Shown here piece after piece: positions 6,091 to 7,406 of a stretch of DNA of 7,406 nt. Positions within the stretch are counted from its first letter, which is position 1, and each line of letters begins with the position of its first letter. The notes below the pieces were generated by a model. That model was given only the letters and a program-made list of their open reading frames with translations. It searched no databases and was not told the origin of the DNA. Source of the stretch: an uncultured Clostridia bacterium (lineage in GTDB: Bacteria > Bacillota > Clostridia > Christensenellales > Borkfalkiaceae); assembly GCA_937920115.1 (NCBI GenBank), contig CALGVF010000079.1:1-7406 (forward strand), in the 5' to 3' direction. The position numbers and the translations under genes are program-made.

Positions 6091-6161
6091 GCAATACTGG
6101 GTTTTTGCCCAGTATTTTCAAAAATAAAAAGTCTATACTATTACTGAGCGAAAAACAAGTA
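6074..6161. promoter_or_regulatory. Three 20-bp operator-like sites between SLOG and Xre genes
   Basis: Site 1 (6074-6093) is TACTGGGCGAAAATCAAGCA. Site 2 (6095-6114) is TACTGGGTTTTTGCCCAGTA, the inverse orientation and a near-perfect dyad with 9-bp arms extending to 6116. Site 3 (6142-6161) is TACTGAGCGAAAAACAAGTA and ends where the ribosome binding site of the Xre gene begins. All share TACT...A/G-TA ends over 20 bp. Site 1 covers the SLOG -35. A TATACT at 6134-6139 is a likely -10 for the Xre gene, but its -35 is weak and lies in or beside site 2. Three sites of this kind next to a Cro/CI-type gene suggest cooperative self-regulation (inference). Confidence 0.7.
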
Positions 6162-6175
6162 AAGGAGGTGCAGTC

Positions 6176-6415
6176 ATGACTATTGGCGATGCAGTATCGG
6201 TAAGACTTATAGAACTCATGGAGCAAAAGAAAATGACCGCATACCGTCTTTCTATGCTCACGGGAGTAGATCAGTCAACAATAGGCGATATCAAGAAACG
6301 TCGAAACATTGCCGTCAACATTAGAACGATTAGCGCATTGTGCCAAGGCTTGGGTATTGGACTAAATGCTTTTTTTGATAGTCCGTTGTTTACGCTTGAA
6401 AATATAGAAGACTAA
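6176..6415 (+). CDS. Small Xre/Cro-type helix-turn-helix regulator
   Basis: A 79-residue protein that is almost entirely one HTH_3/Xre domain: helix 1 V-S-V-R-L-I-E-L-M-E-Q-K at 7-18, the turn region T-A-Y-R-L-S-M-L-T-G-V-D-Q-S-T-I-G-D-I at 21-39, basic K-K-R-R at 40-43, and the closing L-G-I-G-L-N-A-F-F at 59-67. The start ATG 6176 follows AAAGGAGGTG (6161-6170) by 5 bases, a very strong ribosome binding site. No other domain is present, so it should act as a simple dimeric repressor. It is divergent from the SLOG gene, and the three 20-bp sites between them are its probable operators. It is similar in layout to the Xre protein at 2144-2464. A terminator follows directly, so it is monocistronic. 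Confidence 0.9.
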   Translation: MTIGDAVSVRLIELMEQKKMTAYRLSMLTGVDQSTIGDIKKRRNIAVNIRTISALCQGLGIGLNAFFDSPLFTLENIED

Positions 6416-6449
6416 AATGGTAGTCAAGTGGTGACTGCCATTTTTTTTT
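6414..6449 (+). terminator. Intrinsic terminator of the second Xre gene
   Basis: AAAATGGTAGTCA (6414-6426) pairs with TGACTGCCATTTT (6432-6444), 13 bp with one G-U pair and a 5-base loop, and the T-run extends to nine at 6441-6449. The left arm begins inside the stop codon. Confidence 0.9.
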
Positions 6450-6457
6450 CAAAAAAT

Positions 6458-6489
6458 TTAGGGGTGTCATGGAGTGCGGACACCCCTAA
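6458..6489 (-). terminator. Second hairpin, probable minus-strand or bidirectional terminator
   Basis: TTAGGGGTGTC (6458-6468) and GACACCCCTAA (6479-6489) form a perfect 11-bp stem with a 10-base loop. On the minus strand the stem is followed by ATTTTTT, a good U-tract; on the plus strand only by TTTTA. It insulates the Xre gene from the lexA promoter and would stop antisense transcripts from the right. Confidence 0.65.
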
Positions 6490-6508
6490 TTTTATACCCT
6501 TTAGAGCC

Positions 6509-6537
6509 TTGACTTCTTTGAACAAAAGAAGTATAAT
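6509..6537 (+). promoter_or_regulatory. Strong promoter of the LexA-like gene with a dyad in its spacer
   Basis: TTGACT at 6509-6514 and TATAAT at 6532-6537 are 17 bp apart, close to consensus. The spacer carries CTTCTTT-GAACA-AAAGAAG (6513-6531), a perfect 7-bp inverted repeat lying between and partly over the two boxes, so it may be an additional operator. Confidence 0.85.
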
Positions 6538-6550
6538 GGTGTTGCTATCA

Positions 6551-6564
6551 GGGACAAATGTCCC
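6551..6564. promoter_or_regulatory. Probable LexA-type operator (GGGACA-AA-TGTCCC)
   Basis: A perfect dyad with 6-bp arms and a 2-base centre lies about 7-20 bases after the predicted transcription start, where a bound repressor would block elongation. It is not the classical Bacillus box (CGAAC-N4-GTTCG), but the protein's DNA-binding domain also diverges. The same 11-base core occurs at 2525-2535. Confidence 0.6.
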
Positions 6565-6591
6565 GAATAGATAAGTGAGGGCCATCACAAA

Positions 6592-7197
6592 ATGAGAACA
6601 AAAGACAGCGAGTTAGTTCAAAGAATTAAGTCATACATTGAAGACCAATGCGAGCAAAGGGGGAGAATACCTCCCATTCGAGAAATAGCTGAAGCGTTGG
6701 GAGTTGGAAAGAGTTCTGTGCAGAGATACTTGGAGTATATGACGGAACAAGGAATAATAGCGAGAGGCGAATATGGGTATGAGTCCATAGAGCAGTCGAG
6801 GACGGAGAAAACCGTGTCGGTTGCAAAACTCGGATATGTTCCTTGTGGTCCGCTTGCAGAAGAGTATGAGTGCATAGACGGATATGTTAGACTCCCGGCA
6901 TCGTTCGTGGGAAACGCAAAAAAGTGTTTTTTGCTCACGGCAAGCGGAAATTCAATGATTGACGTAGGTATCAATGACGGTGACCTTGTGCTTGTAAGAC
7001 AACAGGAAACTGCGGATTATAACGATATTGTAGTTGCACTTGTGGAGAATGAAGTAACTCTTAAACGCTATCGTCCCGATAACGAAAAAGGAATAATCGT
7101 ACTTCATCCCGAAAACAAACGAATGAAAGATATTGTTGTTAATAGTTGCCAAATACAAGGTGTTGCTATCAAAGTGATTAAGGATTTGGAAAACTAA
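6592..7197 (+). CDS. lexA: LexA-like self-cleaving repressor (S24 peptidase family)
   Basis: 201 residues, the normal LexA length. The N-terminal winged helix (about 5-65) has the LexA signature P-P-I-R-E-I-A-E-A-L-G-V at 27-38, followed by S-S-V-Q-R-Y-L-E-Y-M. The C-terminal S24/S26 domain has the catalytic serine S121 in S-G-N-S-M-I-D and the lysine K158 in V-T-L-K-R-Y. The self-cleavage site is P-C-G-P at 84-87, that is Cys85-Gly86 rather than the usual Ala-Gly; Cys-Gly is the pair cut in UmuD. The protein should repress SOS-type genes and cleave itself when RecA filaments form after DNA damage. The start ATG 6592 has GAGGG (6577-6581) 10 bases before it. The divergent DNA-binding helix and the setting suggest a mobile-element copy rather than the sole chromosomal lexA, but I cannot separate these. 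Confidence 0.87.
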   Translation: MRTKDSELVQRIKSYIEDQCEQRGRIPPIREIAEALGVGKSSVQRYLEYMTEQGIIARGEYGYESIEQSRTEKTVSVAKLGYVPCGPLAEEYECIDGYVRLPASFVGNAKKCFLLTASGNSMIDVGINDGDLVLVRQQETADYNDIVVALVENEVTLKRYRPDNEKGIIVLHPENKRMKDIVVNSCQIQGVAIKVIKDLEN

Positions 7198-7317
7198 CAA
7201 AATCGTTTTTCACAATAAATTTTGGGAAAAGTTGGGAAAACGAAAAATCTTTAAATTTTGTCAAGGACATATTTTAAGTAAAAAAAGGAAAAACAAAGAA
7301 GCATTGTTGGTAAAAAT
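7198..7317. other. AT-rich spacer after the LexA-like gene
   Basis: No reading frame with a ribosome binding site is seen. The octamer-like TTGGGAAAA occurs twice at about 7222-7241. CGTTTT (about 7204) could pair weakly with AAAACG (about 7237) as a poor terminator for lexA. Confidence 0.4.
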
Positions 7318-7347
7318 AAAACAGGAAGCGTTTAAACTTCCTGTTTT
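7318..7347 (-). terminator. Intrinsic terminator of the tRNA-Leu gene, possibly bidirectional
   Basis: AAAACAGGAAG (7318-7328) and CTTCCTGTTTT (7337-7347) form a perfect 11-bp stem with an 8-base loop. Read on the minus strand it is followed by a T-rich tail (TTTTATTTTTA) and comes 4 bases after the tRNA CCA end. It could also stop lexA read-through in the plus direction. Confidence 0.85.
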
Positions 7348-7351
7348 GCGT

Positions 7352-7406
7352 TGGTGCCGCTGGTCGGGGTCGAACCGACACGGTATCGCTACCACGGGAT
7401 TTTGAG
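7352..7406 (-). tRNA. tRNA-Leu(CAA), 3' part, cut by the window edge
   Basis: On the minus strand the sequence reads anticodon loop CTCAAAA (anticodon CAA), stem 3' strand TCCCG, then the long variable arm typical of leucine tRNAs (TGGTA-GCGA-TACCG). The T-arm is GTCGG-TTCGACC-CCGAC and the acceptor strand CAGCGGC, followed by A and an encoded CCA at 7352-7354. The 5' half lies outside the window. All visible stems are intact, so the gene is probably functional. Confidence 0.9.

Noticed and set aside
6074..6161. CRISPR array or plasmid iterons
   Set aside because: Only three imperfect units, one of them inverted, with unequal spacing and overlap with promoter elements; operators explain them better.

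Overview
The window looks like accessory DNA from a low-GC Bacillota, most likely a clostridial lineage. The reasons are strong AGGAGG-type ribosome binding sites, canonical TTGANN-17-TATAAT promoters, U-tailed intrinsic terminators, and protein families typical of clostridial integrative elements (AlbA_2/HATPase regulator, RecA-like ATPase plus large serine recombinase, DUF1273/SLOG protein, small Xre regulators, LexA-like repressor). The species cannot be named from sequence alone.

Layout. 1-260: AT-rich, no gene seen. 261-1664: a promoter and an AlbA_2 / GHKL-ATPase / winged-helix regulator with a 12-bp in-frame tandem repeat in its linker. 1665-2143: no protein gene, but a 3' fragment of a tRNA-Asn, two intrinsic terminators, several hairpins, one copy of a 20-bp operator-like motif and a long imperfect hairpin. 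2144-2464 (minus): a small Xre-type regulator. 2465-2763: a divergent control region with LexA-like dyads and a broken small ORF carrying two in-frame TAG codons. 2764-5554 (plus): an overlapping pair, RecA-fold ATPase and large serine recombinase. 5551-5691: the start of a third recombinase-operon ORF, whose domain resembles the recombinase's own C-terminal domain. It is cut at a junction (about 5683-5691) where DNA from the middle of an oppositely oriented SLOG/DUF1273 gene begins. 5686-6039 (minus): the 5' two thirds of that SLOG gene with an intact promoter. 6176-6415: a second small Xre regulator, divergent from SLOG, with three copies of the 20-bp motif between them. 6592-7197: a LexA-like self-cleaving repressor with a strong promoter and a perfect GGGACA-AA-TGTCCC dyad. 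7352-7406 (minus): the 3' part of a tRNA-Leu(CAA), cut by the window edge.

How it fits together. The central part is a small recombinase-driven element (Xre regulator, ATPase, serine recombinase, truncated accessory ORF) fused by recombination into a separate Xre/SLOG/LexA control module. Two regulatory layers can be read. The 20-bp motif TACTGGGCRAAAAnCnAGTA probably serves the second Xre protein and reappears far away at 2015. A GGACAAATGTC dyad is shared by the lexA promoter and the control region of the recombinase element, which suggests SOS/LexA-linked control of the mobile module. The tRNA-Asn fragment and the chimeric SLOG/recombinase junction are the clearest signs of past integration or deletion.
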